Shown here: in pieces, positions 42,028 through 47,924 of the stretch | Position numbering within the stretch: position 1 is the stretch's first letter | Layout: the number at the start of each line of letters is the position of its first letter | Assembly: GCA_025928435.1 (NCBI GenBank) | Contig: JAICJM010000006.1 | Location: forward strand, 1 to 47,924 | Length of the DNA: 47,924 bases | DNA from: Thermoleophilia bacterium | GTDB lineage: Bacteria; Actinomycetota; Thermoleophilia; Gaiellales; JAICJC01 | Reading direction: 5' to 3' | The notes under the pieces: model-generated | Database searches by the model: none | The model's input: the letters and a program-made list of their open reading frames with translations, nothing else | Told to the model about the DNA's origin: nothing | Translations under genes and position numbers: made by a program

Positions 42028-43094
42028 GCGAGGTCGTCAAACTGCGCATCGCCGTCCTCTCGGGCGGCCGCAGCTCCGAGCACGAGGTGTCGCTGGCCTC
42101 GGGCGCGTCGGTCGCGGCGGCGCTCGATCCCGACCGCTACGACGTCGTCGGCGTCACCATCGACCGGGACGGCTCGTGGCAGCTGGAGGCACCCGCGGCG
42201 GAGGGCGAGCGGCTCGCGCTCGATCCCGGCTCGAACTCGCGCAGCGTCATCCCCCGCGCCGGGGGGACGCTCAGTCAGGCCCGCGCCGTCGGCCAGATCG
42301 ACGTCGTCATCCCGATGCTGCACGGCCCCTACGGCGAGGACGGGACGCTGCAGGGGATGCTGGAGATGCTGGGCGTCCCATACGTCGGCTCCGGCGTCCT
42401 GGCCTCGGCGCTCACCATGGACAAGGCGATGGTCAAGGTCGTGCTGGGGGCGAACGGCATCGCGACCGCCCGCAGCGTCACGCTCGAGGCCCACACCGTG
42501 CTCGACACCGACGTCGAGGCGATGCTCGCGGCGGCCGAGATCGCGCTGCCGTGCTTCGTCAAGCCGGCCCGGCTCGGCTCGAGCGTCGGCATCAGCAAGG
42601 TCACCGGCATCGACGAGCTCGCGCCCGCGCTCGACCTGGCCTTCCAGCACGACTCCAAGGTGCTGATCGAGGCGATGGTGCACGGGATGGAGGTCGAGTG
42701 CGGCCTGCTGGGCAGCCACGACCCGCTCGTGAGCGTTCCGGGCCGCCTGCACGTCAACTCCGAGTGGTACGACTACGCCGCCAAGTACGAGCCGGGCGGG
42801 ATGGACCTCGAGGCGCCCGCCGACATCACCCCGGAGCTGACCGAGGAGGTGCAGCGGGTGGCGCTGGACTCCTTCAAGGCCTGCGGGTGCGAGGGCATGG
42901 CCCGCATCGACATGTTCATCACCGACGCCGGCGACGTCGTCGTGAACGAGATCAACACGATCCCCGGCTTCACCGAGACGAGCGTCTACGCGAAGCTGTT
43001 CGAGGCGACGGGGATCGGCTACTCGCAGCTGCTCGACCGCCTGATCGAGGCGGCGCTGGAGCGCCACCGCGAGCAGCAGCACCTACGCCACTAG
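42024..43094 (+). CDS. ddl: D-alanine--D-alanine ligase
   Basis: This 356-residue ATP-grasp enzyme joins two D-alanines for the peptidoglycan stem. Motifs are LSGGRSSEHEVSL at the N-terminus, LHGPYGEDGTLQGMLE, the ATP-grasp KPARLGSSVGIS and the C-terminal NEINTIPGFTETS with metal ligands. The GTG at 42024 overlaps the pknB stop (GTGA). A TTG at 42003 is less likely. Its placement as the last gene of the kinase operon links precursor supply to wall signalling. Its TAG shares CTAG (43091-43094) with the convergent gene. Confidence 0.94.
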   Translation: MSEVVKLRIAVLSGGRSSEHEVSLASGASVAAALDPDRYDVVGVTIDRDGSWQLEAPAAEGERLALDPGSNSRSVIPRAGGTLSQARAVGQIDVVIPMLHGPYGEDGTLQGMLEMLGVPYVGSGVLASALTMDKAMVKVVLGANGIATARSVTLEAHTVLDTDVEAMLAAAEIALPCFVKPARLGSSVGISKVTGIDELAPALDLAFQHDSKVLIEAMVHGMEVECGLLGSHDPLVSVPGRLHVNSEWYDYAAKYEPGGMDLEAPADITPELTEEVQRVALDSFKACGCEGMARIDMFITDAGDVVVNEINTIPGFTETSVYAKLFEATGIGYSQLLDRLIEAALERHREQQHLRH

Positions 43095-43522
43095 AAGTCG
43101 AACGGGGTGATCGCGTCGGCGTCGAGGGCCGCGCGGAAGCGCTCGAGGTGCTCGGCCATGTTCTCGCGCGTGATGCGGTCGAGCTCCTCGGTCAGGTCGC
43201 CCGCGCCCGCGAGCAGCACGTCGTCGTAGCGCTCGACCTCGGGCTGCTCGTACACGTCGCCACCCGCCCAGCGGCAGTCGGGGCAGCGCACGTCGAGCTC
43301 CCAGCGCATGTCCTCGACCTCGCGCCAGTCGAGCGGGTGCACCCGGTCGGAGCCGCACTGCGGGCAGAGCTCGATCCGGCGGACGTGAAGCCGCGGCTCC
43401 GCGGTCGCGCCGGCCTCGTCGGCCTTGACCGTGGTGGTCTCTGCCCACCCTGTCTGGAGGTAGACCAGCTCCACCACCTTGCCGCTGGGGAGCGTGATCC
43501 GCTTGACGTGAAACTCTGCCAT
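43091..43522 (-). CDS. Zinc-ribbon hypothetical protein
   Basis: This 143-residue soluble protein has a central zinc ribbon, CPQC near residue 53 and CPDC about 27 residues later. It has a beta-rich N-terminus (EFHVKRITLPSGKVVELVYLQ) and a helical C-terminus ending in PFDF. I recognise no named family. The SD GGCAGGA lies just before the ATG, with a possible TATAGC upstream. The 121-bp gap to the CAP gene (43523-43643) holds nothing else I can support. Confidence 0.75.
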   Translation of the reverse strand: MAEFHVKRITLPSGKVVELVYLQTGWAETTTVKADEAGATAEPRLHVRRIELCPQCGSDRVHPLDWREVEDMRWELDVRCPDCRWAGGDVYEQPEVERYDDVLLAGAGDLTEELDRITRENMAEHLERFRAALDADAITPFDF

Positions 43523-43643
43523 TCCTGCCCTGTGCTATAGATGACCTGCGAAATATCCTCCCGTGTATTCGGACGGTCGCGGCCGCGCTTGAGCACCTCG
43601 CGAAGAGGCAGCGCTGGAAAGGGCTGTATGGCGGAGTGGCGGC

Positions 43644-44117
43644 TCAGCCGCCGAAGTCGGACGTGATGTAGTAGGCCGCGTAGCCGGCGTACTTGCCGGA
43701 GTGGGCGCCGATGCCGACGGCCTTGAAGTGCCCGTTCAGCAGGTTGGCGCGGTGGGGCGGGCTGGCCTTCCACATCTTCATGACCTTCTTGGCCGTGACG
43801 TTGCCGACCGCGAGGTTCTCGCCGATCCAGCTGCCGCGGTATCCCCAGTAGCGGATCCGCACGGCCCAGCTGGTGCCGCTCGAGCTCGAGTGCGAGAAGT
43901 CGCGGTGCACCGCCATGTCGTTCGAGTGGGCCTGGGCGGCTCGCTCGAGCTTCAGGTTCAGGTGGACGGGGCCCCTGCCGTACTCGGCCCGGAAGTGGTT
44001 GATGCGGCGCTGGAGCGCAGACCGGAAGGCGGGCACCGATGTGAAGGCCGATGCGGTAGTGGGTATGACAAGAGCGAGAACGAACACCAGCGTCAACCCT
44101 GCTACACGAAACCTCAC
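43644..44117 (-). CDS. Secreted CAP/SCP-domain protein
   Basis: This 157-residue protein has a signal peptide (1-24) and a CAP (SCP/PR-1, YkwD-like) domain. The cavity residues are visible: His in RAAQAHSNDMA and in DFSHSSS, Glu in WIGENLAVG and His in SPPHRANLLN. Bacterial CAP proteins are extracellular and of uncertain activity, with lipid binding and wall stress suggested. No other domain is present. The upstream 131-bp gap has three palindromes, listed separately. Confidence 0.88.
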   Translation of the reverse strand: MRFRVAGLTLVFVLALVIPTTASAFTSVPAFRSALQRRINHFRAEYGRGPVHLNLKLERAAQAHSNDMAVHRDFSHSSSSGTSWAVRIRYWGYRGSWIGENLAVGNVTAKKVMKMWKASPPHRANLLNGHFKAVGIGAHSGKYAGYAAYYITSDFGG

Positions 44118-44177
44118 GGACCCCTCCTTGCGCCTCGAGTGCGGAGACCGTACTCCTGCGCGCCGGGGGACGCTCCA

Positions 44178-44234
44178 CCGTTAACGGAACCCTTCCGGAC
44201 TCCTTAAGTCCGGCGAATTCTCTTAACAATTGTT
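44178..44234. promoter_or_regulatory. Cluster of three palindromes upstream of the CAP gene
   Basis: CCGTTAACGG (44178-44187), CCGGACT-N5-AGTCCGG (44195-44213) and AACAATTGTT (44225-44234) lie within 57 bp, between the aminotransferase stop and the CAP gene, both on the minus strand. The middle one can form a 7-bp hairpin but has no T-tract. They may be operators for the CAP gene, part of its promoter, or a weak terminator of the aminotransferase transcript. Confidence 0.4.
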
Positions 44235-44248
44235 GTCCCGGGGCGGGG

Positions 44249-45601
44249 CTATCCGGCTGTCGTGGCGAGCCTCGGCGCGCCCACCGCGCCCTCGACGGCG
44301 GCGCCGAAAATCTCGAGCGCCTCGTCGATCTGCTCGTCCGTCGCGACCAGCGACACCAGCACGCGGACGCAGTTGCCGTAGATGCCTGCCTTGAGCAGGA
44401 TCAGCCCCGAACCGAGCGCGTGCTCGAGCACCGCCGAGGCGATGTCCGGCGCCGGCGTCTTCGACGCCCGGTCGGCGACGAACTCGACCGCCAGCATCGG
44501 CCCCAGGCCGCGCACCTCGCCGATGTTGTCGTGCCGCGAGGCCCACTCCTCGAAGCGGCCGCGGATGCGCTCGCCGATCTCGGTGCCGCGCGCGAGCAGG
44601 CCCTTCGACTCGATCTCGTCCAGCACGGCGATGCCGGCGACGCAGCCGAGCGGCGAGCCCACGAAGGTGCCGCCGATCGAGCTGTCGGGAGCCGCGTCCA
44701 TCATCTCGGCCCGGCCGAACACTCCGGAGATCGGGACGCCGGCGGCCATCGACTTCGCGATGGTGATCAGGTCGGGCTCGATGCCGAAGTGCTCCACCGC
44801 GAACAGCTTGCCGGTGCGGCCGTAGCCGGACTGCACCTCGTCGCAGATCAGCACGATCCCGTGCTTTGTGGCGATCTCGCGCAGCCCCTGCACCCACTCG
44901 GCCGGCGGCACGACGAACCCGCCCTCGCCCTGGACGGGCTCGAAGACGATCGCGGCCACCGACTCGGGCGCGACATGCGTGACCAGCATGCGCCGCAGCG
45001 CGGCGAGCGCCTCGCCGGCCGGGTCGTCGCCCTCCCACCGGTACGTGTAGGGGTACGGCGCCCGGTAGACCTCGGGCGCGAACGGGCCCATGCCGGCCTT
45101 GTACGGGTGCTGCTTCGACGTGAGCGACATCGCCATCAGCGTCCGCCCGTGGAACGCGCGGTCGAACGCGATCACCGCGGGCCGCCCCGTGGCGTGGCGC
45201 GCGATCTTGACGGCGTTTTCCACCGCCTCGGCGCCGGAGTTGAAGAACGCCGCCTTGTTCGGGCCGGAGATCGGGCTGCGGGCGGTGATCCGCTCGGCCA
45301 GCTCGACGTATGACTCGTACGGGACGATCGTGAAGTCCGTGTGCAGGAACCGGTCGATCTGGGCGTGCAGCGCCTCGGACACGGCCGCGTTCGTATGGCC
45401 GACGTTCAGGCAGCCGATGCCGCCAGACCAGTCGAGGAACGTGTTCCCGTCGACGTCGGTGACCACGCAGCCGTGGGCGTGGTCGAGCACGATGGGCGTG
45501 AGCAGACTCTTCGCGTCGGCGACCACCCGCTCCTTGCGGGCCACGATCGCACGCGACTTCGGGCCTGGAATCTCGGTGCGCAGATCGACCGTGCGTGGCA
45601 T
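44249..45601 (-). CDS. gabT: Class III aminotransferase, GabT-like
   Basis: This 450-residue PLP enzyme of fold type I has the PLP-binding residues Asp254 in [14 protein letters not shown] and the Schiff-base Lys283 in [29 protein letters not shown] binds the phosphate. Sequence features and length resemble 4-aminobutyrate aminotransferases, with acetylornithine or other omega-aminotransferases as alternatives. It would move an amino group from a terminal amine to 2-oxoglutarate. A very strong SD (GGGGGAG) precedes the ATG, and a fair promoter lies at 45670-45697. Confidence 0.88.
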   Translation of the reverse strand: MPRTVDLRTEIPGPKSRAIVARKERVVADAKSLLTPIVLDHAHGCVVTDVDGNTFLDWSGGIGCLNVGHTNAAVSEALHAQIDRFLHTDFTIVPYESYVELAERITARSPISGPNKAAFFNSGAEAVENAVKIARHATGRPAVIAFDRAFHGRTLMAMSLTSKQHPYKAGMGPFAPEVYRAPYPYTYRWEGDDPAGEALAALRRMLVTHVAPESVAAIVFEPVQGEGGFVVPPAEWVQGLREIATKHGIVLICDEVQSGYGRTGKLFAVEHFGIEPDLITIAKSMAAGVPISGVFGRAEMMDAAPDSSIGGTFVGSPLGCVAGIAVLDEIESKGLLARGTEIGERIRGRFEEWASRHDNIGEVRGLGPMLAVEFVADRASKTPAPDIASAVLEHALGSGLILLKAGIYGNCVRVLVSLVATDEQIDEALEIFGAAVEGAVGAPRLATTAG

Positions 45602-45669
45602 TGGCTCCCCCTCCCCCTGGGCAGAATTCCGCAGCGGGCAGGCCGGTGCCGGTCGCCGCTCTCGATTCC

Positions 45670-45697
45670 AAAATAGCAGACGCCCGCTCGTTTACAA
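45670..45697 (-). promoter_or_regulatory. Promoter of the aminotransferase gene
   Basis: On the minus strand TTGTAA (45697-45692) and TATTTT (45675-45670) lie 16 nt apart, giving a leader of about 60 nt. It overlaps the -10 element of the divergent dcd gene. Confidence 0.45.
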
Positions 45698-45698
45698 T
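45693..45698 (+). promoter_or_regulatory. -10 element of dcd, probably leaderless
   Basis: TACAAT lies 8 nt upstream of the ATG at 45706, so transcription would begin at or next to this codon. No clear -35 is seen. It also contains most of the in-frame ATG at 45697, which argues against that start. Confidence 0.4.
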
Positions 45699-45705
45699 GC
45701 CGCGA

Positions 45706-46284
45706 ATGGTGCTGTCCGACCGGACGATCCGCGAGGAAGTGGCAGCCGGGCGGATCGGCATCGACCCGTTCGACGACGCCATGGTGCAACCGGGCAGCAT
45801 CGACGTCCGCGTCGGGAACGCGTTCCGGGTCTTCCGCAACTCCCGCTACGCCTACATCGACGTCAAGCGGCCCATGGACGACCTCACCGAGCTCGTGACG
45901 GTCTCCGACGACGAGCCGTTCATCCTCCACCCGGGCGAATTCGTGCTCGCGGTCGTCGCCGAGCGGGTGACGCTCCCGGCCGACATCGTCGCGTCGCTCG
46001 ACGGGAAGAGCTCGCTCGGGCGGCTGGGGCTCGTCGTCCACCAGACCGCCGGGATCATCGACGCCGGCTTCGACGGCCACATCACGCTCGAGCTCGCGAA
46101 CATGGCGAACCTCCCGATCACGGTCTACCCGGGCATGCGCATCGGCCAGCTCAGCTTCCACACCCTGACGACCCCCGCCGAGCATCCGTACGGCTCGGGC
46201 CGGCTGGGCAGCAAGTACCAGGGCCAGGCCGAGCCGACGCCGAGCAGGTACTACCTCAACTTCGATCCCGGGTACAAGCGATGA
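45706..46284 (+). CDS. dcd: dCTP deaminase, probably bifunctional (DCD-DUT type)
   Basis: This 192-residue trimeric enzyme converts dCTP to dUTP, and bifunctional members go on to dUMP. The conserved core [18 protein letters not shown] includes Ser102/Ser103 and Arg106, with the probable catalytic Glu129 in [10 protein letters not shown]. The C-terminal [13 protein letters not shown] resembles the Mycobacterium-type bifunctional enzyme, with TAG-x-IDAGF near it. The start at 45706 ([10 protein letters not shown]) is preferred because an ATG at 45697 is part of the predicted -10. The stop overlaps the next gene by ATGA. Confidence 0.92.
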   Translation: MVLSDRTIREEVAAGRIGIDPFDDAMVQPGSIDVRVGNAFRVFRNSRYAYIDVKRPMDDLTELVTVSDDEPFILHPGEFVLAVVAERVTLPADIVASLDGKSSLGRLGLVVHQTAGIIDAGFDGHITLELANMANLPITVYPGMRIGQLSFHTLTTPAEHPYGSGRLGSKYQGQAEPTPSRYYLNFDPGYKR

Positions 46285-47123
46285 GGGTGCTCGTCACCGG
46301 GGCGAGCGGCTTCGTCGGCACGCACGTCGCGGAGCGACTCGAGGCGGACGGGCACGAGGTCGTGCGGTTCTCGCGCCGGACGGGCGGCGACGTCACCGAC
46401 CCCGCGTCGCTCGCGTCCGCCGCGCAGGGGACGGACGCGATCGTCCACCTGGTGGCCATCCTGGACGGCACCCCGGCGCAGTTCGAGGCCGTGAACGCGC
46501 AGGGCCCGGCGAACGCCGTCGCGGCGGCGAAGGCCGCCGGAGCGCGCCGCTTCCTGCACATGAGCGCGCTCGGCGTCACCGCGGAGCACGCGTCCCTGAC
46601 GGGCTACTGGGGGAGCAAGTGGAAGGGGGCGCAGGCGGTCACCTCGAGCGGCCTCGACTGGACGGTGTTCGAGCCGAGCTTCGTGTTCGCCCGCGGCGGC
46701 GGCGCGTTCGCCGAGTTCGAGCGGCTCGTGCGCATGCCGGTCACGCCCGTGATCGGCGACGGCCGCTACCGCCACCAGCCGGTGTGGGCCGGCGACATCG
46801 CGGCCGCCTTCTCGCGCGCGCTCGGGCGCCCGGAGACGATCGGCAAGCGCTACGAGCTGGGTGGCCCGCAGGCCTTCACGTTCGACGAGCTGCTGGACGA
46901 GATCGCCCGCAACACCGGCCGCCGGCCGCACCCCAAGGTGCACCTGCCGGCCGGGCTGATGCGCGCGCAGGCACGCGTCCTGCTGCGCCACCTGCCCCCG
47001 CCGCTGCGGGTCACCCCCGACCAGATCACGATGCTGCTCGCGGGCACGGAATGCGACATCGGCCCGATGCGGGCTGAGCTCGGCATCGACCCCGCCTCGA
47101 TGGCCGAGGCCTACACGCGCTAG
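46281..47123 (+). CDS. NAD(P)-binding epimerase/NDUFA9-like protein
   Basis: This 280-residue Rossmann-fold protein begins with the dinucleotide motif [14 protein letters not shown]. The atypical SDR order follows (DAIVHLVAI, then [10 protein letters not shown], then a [10 protein letters not shown] region in place of a YxxxK). The C-terminal half has the NmrA/NDUFA9-like domain ([21 protein letters not shown]). Substrates include quinone-related or sugar-related compounds in relatives, and none is clear here. It overlaps dcd by 4 nt. The stop shares CTAG with the convergent FMN reductase. Confidence 0.87.
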   Translation: MRVLVTGASGFVGTHVAERLEADGHEVVRFSRRTGGDVTDPASLASAAQGTDAIVHLVAILDGTPAQFEAVNAQGPANAVAAAKAAGARRFLHMSALGVTAEHASLTGYWGSKWKGAQAVTSSGLDWTVFEPSFVFARGGGAFAEFERLVRMPVTPVIGDGRYRHQPVWAGDIAAAFSRALGRPETIGKRYELGGPQAFTFDELLDEIARNTGRRPHPKVHLPAGLMRAQARVLLRHLPPPLRVTPDQITMLLAGTECDIGPMRAELGIDPASMAEAYTR

Positions 47124-47692
47124 ACGGCGGGCGTCGCGCGCAGCGTGTGCAGCCCGGCCTCGACCCGGACGAGTTCGTCCAGGAGGGCGCCCGCGGCGCG
47201 TTCGGTCACGTCGGTCGGGTGGAAGCGCCCGTCCTCGATCCGGCTCGCGACAAACGGGATGTAGACCGCCTCGTAGACGGGCACCATCTTCACCGCCGAC
47301 ACGATCTGCTTCGTCATCTGGACGGCCCGCGTGCCGGCCGCGATCCCGCCGTAGCTGACGAACCCGACCGGCTTGTCGTGCCACTCGTGGTGGAGGTAGT
47401 CGATCGCGTTCTTCAGCGGCGCGTTGATGCCGAAGTTGTACTCGGGCATCACGAACACGAACGCGTCGGACGCGTCGACCGTCTCGCTCCAGGCCCGGGT
47501 GTGGTCGTGCGTGTACTCGCGGAAGCGCGGATGTTTCGGCTCGTCCATGAAGGGCAGGGCCAGCTCCGCGAGATCGGTGGCCTCGACGTCGAGCCCGCCG
47601 TGTGCGCGGGCGACGTCGATGAACCAGTTGCCCACCGGGAGGCCGACCCGGCCGGGCCGCGTGCTGGCGATGATGATCCGAAGGAGGGGCAT
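47120..47692 (-). CDS. NADPH-dependent FMN reductase
   Basis: This 190-residue flavodoxin-like protein has the FMN phosphate loop STRPGRVG (10-17), the isoalloxazine-contacting MPEYNFGINAPLKNAID and SYGGIAAGTRAVQ, as in ArsH/SsuE/chromate-reductase-like enzymes. It would reduce FMN or quinones with NAD(P)H. The ATG at 47692 follows the terminator-bearing structured region at the right edge of the window. Its stop is shared with the preceding epimerase gene through CTAG. Confidence 0.9.
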   Translation of the reverse strand: MPLLRIIIASTRPGRVGLPVGNWFIDVARAHGGLDVEATDLAELALPFMDEPKHPRFREYTHDHTRAWSETVDASDAFVFVMPEYNFGINAPLKNAIDYLHHEWHDKPVGFVSYGGIAAGTRAVQMTKQIVSAVKMVPVYEAVYIPFVASRIEDGRFHPTDVTERAAGALLDELVRVEAGLHTLRATPAV

Positions 47693-47744
47693 GGACGCAG
47701 GCTACCCCCGATCCTTGCGCGCTCAAACTCGAGCGACAGGCCCC

Positions 47745-47794
47745 TTAAAATACAGCGGCGGGGCGCACAGGCCTTGACCTGTGGCGCCCCGCCG
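47745..47794 (-). terminator. Strong intrinsic terminator
   Basis: On the minus strand an 11-bp GC stem, CGGCGGGGCGC with GCGCCCCGCCG, continues with ACAGG/CCTGT (one bulged G). It is followed by CTGTATTTTAA, whose uridines make a good tail. It ends a transcript that enters from the right edge, 50 nt before the FMN reductase start. It would either end the structured RNA or act as the off-switch of a regulatory leader. Confidence 0.65.
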
Positions 47795-47814
47795 TCGGTG
47801 ATATCGCTTGGATT

Positions 47815-47917
47815 GGGTAGCAGGCGATTGCCGAGCCCGCGCACCTAGGAGGTGGCGGAGGCTATCCCAACGCCGGCTGCAGCGATTCCCCGTGGGTTCA
47901 GGGATTCGCCCCTACCC
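47815..47917 (-). ncRNA. Structured RNA, possible riboswitch or small RNA (class unassigned)
   Basis: The region is 103 nt, very stable and non-coding on both strands. Read on the minus strand, GGGTAG near 47917 pairs exactly with CTACCC at 47820-47815, and GGCG/CGCC extends it. Inside, ATCGCT/AGCGAT, TTGGG(A)TAGC/GCTACCCAA and a nested hairpin (GCC, CCGC, CACCT with AGGTG, GCGG, GGC) also pair. The GCTACCC strand can pair with two partners, which suggests switching. The terminator at 47745-47794 follows. Elements such as GCGAATCC, GGGGAATC and GGGATAGCCTCC loosely recall the ydaO (c-di-AMP) class, but the conserved 3' end of that class is missing. The 5' end may lie outside the window. Confidence 0.45.
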
Positions 47918-47924
47918 GCGAGCA

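Noticed and set aside
47815..47917. FMN riboswitch upstream of the FMN reductase
   Set aside because: The conserved RFN core (such as GGGTGAAATTCCC and ACCGGCGGT) is not present. Only gene context suggests it.
47815..47917. c-di-AMP (ydaO) riboswitch
   Set aside because: Some short elements agree, but the highly conserved 3' segment is missing and the gene context is untypical. It is left as unassigned.

Overview
The window is about 48 kb of very GC-rich DNA. It has many GTG starts, 1-4 nt start/stop overlaps, SD-poor leaders and a tRNA without an encoded CCA. The gene content is that of an aerobic actinobacterium: a PASTA-kinase/FHA/PP2C/FtsW-RodA/PBP operon, DUF4446, lutABC, heme-copper oxidases of the A2 kind, Pit/DUF47 and a DCD-DUT-like deaminase. 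The overall flavour, including a methylamine-dehydrogenase-light-chain-like cassette, fits the Thermoleophilia (Gaiellales/Solirubrobacterales). That placement is an inference, because no rRNA is present.

Layout. 1-2300: the end of an OmpR-type response regulator, a convergent histidine kinase, a zinc-ribbon/DUF4190 protein, a TetR regulator and tRNA-Arg(CCU). 2371-7084: a polytopic membrane protein, a secreted N-acetylmuramoyl-alanine amidase with FN3 repeats, and a secreted TolB-like propeller. 7085-10022: a six-gene minus-strand operon related to mauE-mauA-mauD, with no heavy chain. 10098-12747: RNase D, NfeD and stomatin. 12810-21072: two terminal oxidases arranged tail to tail, with heme O synthase between them. 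21289-23719: lutCBA for lactate utilisation, divergent from an ABC-F ATPase. 25624-31421: a PadR regulator with a probable target gene, two GNATs, an HD-GYP/GAF protein, and Pit with its DUF47 partner. 31431-33175: DUF4446 and a membrane protein. 33247-43094: the signalling and cell-wall operon (kinase, FhaA, FhaB, PP2C, FtsW/RodA, PBP, PASTA kinase, Ddl). 43091-47692: a zinc-ribbon protein, a CAP protein, a class III aminotransferase, dCTP deaminase, an NAD-binding epimerase-like protein and an FMN reductase. The right edge carries a strongly folded, apparently untranslated element followed by an intrinsic terminator.

How the genes work together. The 34922-43094 genes run head to tail, mostly with 4-nt GTGA overlaps. 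They tie phosphorylation sensing (PASTA kinase, PP2C, two FHA readers) to septal or lateral wall synthesis (FtsW/RodA, PBP) and to precursor supply (Ddl). The oxidase region encodes a caa3-like enzyme with a cytochrome c tail and a second enzyme without one. LutABC would feed electrons from lactate into respiration.

The most unusual items are four. The first is the Mau-like cassette, whose Cys-rich light-chain homologue lacks the second TTQ tryptophan. The second is a cytochrome oxidase subunit I fused in frame to a UspA-like domain that has its own strong ribosome-binding site. The third is a set of 13-nt palindromes, one of them inside lutB. The fourth is the structured RNA at the right edge. 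No intergenic stretch exceeds 300 bases; the longest is 47693-47924. I saw no CRISPR array, IS element or prophage gene.
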